A DNA stretch of 64,000 nt from NCBI GenBank assembly GCA_026400835.1, contig JAPLOA010000076.1, positions 1-64,000 of the forward strand. The letters run 5' to 3'. The notes below the pieces were generated by a model that ran no database searches, was not told where the DNA came from, and worked only from the letters and a program-made list of their open reading frames with translations. The stretch's first letter is position 1. Every line of letters starts with the position of its first letter. This stretch comes from Planctomycetales bacterium. GTDB taxonomy: Bacteria; Planctomycetota; Planctomycetia; Planctomycetales; Planctomycetaceae. The position numbers and the translations under genes are program-made. Shown piece by piece: positions 63,857 to 64,000 of this stretch.

Positions 63857-64000
63857 TCATTCTGTTTTTTCGGAGTTGACGGCCGCGCCCGCTTCCGGAG
63901 TCGCAGGAACTCGCTGATAGCGATTGCTGCTGAGCACCCGATCTTTATAGAGCAAAGAAATCGTCACTTCGTCGTCAGTCACAAATTCGACTTTATATTC
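63857..64000 (-). CDS. 3' end of a paralogue of the adjacent propeller protein
   Basis: The minus-strand frame from the window edge encodes EYKVEFVTDDEVTISLLYKD, then RVLSSNRYQRVP, and a short acidic tail before the stop at 63857. This matches the C-terminal domain of the neighbouring protein (DYKIEFVSDNEATISLLYNE, VMASNRYKRVL). The two genes are therefore tandem paralogues; the rest of this one is outside the window. Confidence 0.85.
   Translation of the reverse strand, partial: EYKVEFVTDDEVTISLLYKDRVLSSNRYQRVPATPEAGAAVNSEKTE

Overview
The window looks like chromosomal DNA of a Planctomycetota bacterium, probably near the Planctomycetaceae, although I cannot name a genus from sequence alone. 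The signs are a DUF1559 prepilin-like protein, a DUF1549/DUF1553 plus DUF1501 gene pair, a DUF1571 protein, very large secreted or membrane-anchored proteins of unknown function, an exported animal-type haem peroxidase with a planctomycete-style N-terminus, and WRG-type PQQ-like propellers. Genes are mostly single or in short runs on both strands. I saw no rRNA, tRNA, CRISPR array or complete insertion sequence.

Layout. 0-2.2 kb: small exported proteins and a DUF1559 protein. 2.3-8.7 kb: a minus-strand 2-oxoglutarate dehydrogenase operon (sucA-sucB-lpdA). Its 3' end is scarred by a second, diverged copy of the lpdA tail and a toxin-antitoxin pair whose toxin is cut off at the lpdA boundary. 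8.9-16.5 kb: mog, an exported Gly-rich protein, xthA, a divergent ileS carrying in-frame palindromic repeats, and a nucleotidyltransferase/partner gene pair. 16.5-21.7 kb: DUF1571 protein, acidic protein, scpB, an outer-membrane-like protein, suhB. 21.8-32 kb: two giant membrane-anchored proteins (about 1125 and 2206 aa); the second looks like a fusion of two units.

32.3-38.6 kb: a type III polyketide synthase locus. A minus-strand operon (methyltransferase, FAD oxidoreductase, PKS) faces a plus-strand set (YceI-like, methyltransferase, ICMT/NnrU-like membrane methyltransferase). A collapsed MMPL/RND transporter lies at its edge. The gene set resembles phenolic-lipid or alkylpyrone clusters. 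38.6-43.7 kb: ppk, a methyltransferase and cimA. cimA is preceded by what reads as a complete isoleucine attenuator: Ile-rich leader ORF, antiterminator overlapping the leader stop codon, and terminator with seven U. 43.8-51.7 kb: a membrane protein with a TRIC channel gene, a palindrome pair, a two-domain cyanophycinase-like protein, a multispanning protein, and DUF1549-DUF1501. 51.8-59.7 kb: haem peroxidase, unknown exported protein, threonine aldolase, hisD, HAD phosphatase, plsC. 59.7-64 kb: a minus-strand operon with a Cys-rich propeller protein and a neighbouring paralogue cut by the window end, then a PhnD-like binding protein that runs into a PQQ-like propeller across an A9 slippery run ending in a stop codon.

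The observations most worth checking are the cimA attenuator, the possible -1 frameshift fusion near 60.92 kb, the palindromes translated inside ileS, the lpdA-tail/toxin scar, the giant-protein duplication, and the type III PKS locus with its wrecked transporter.
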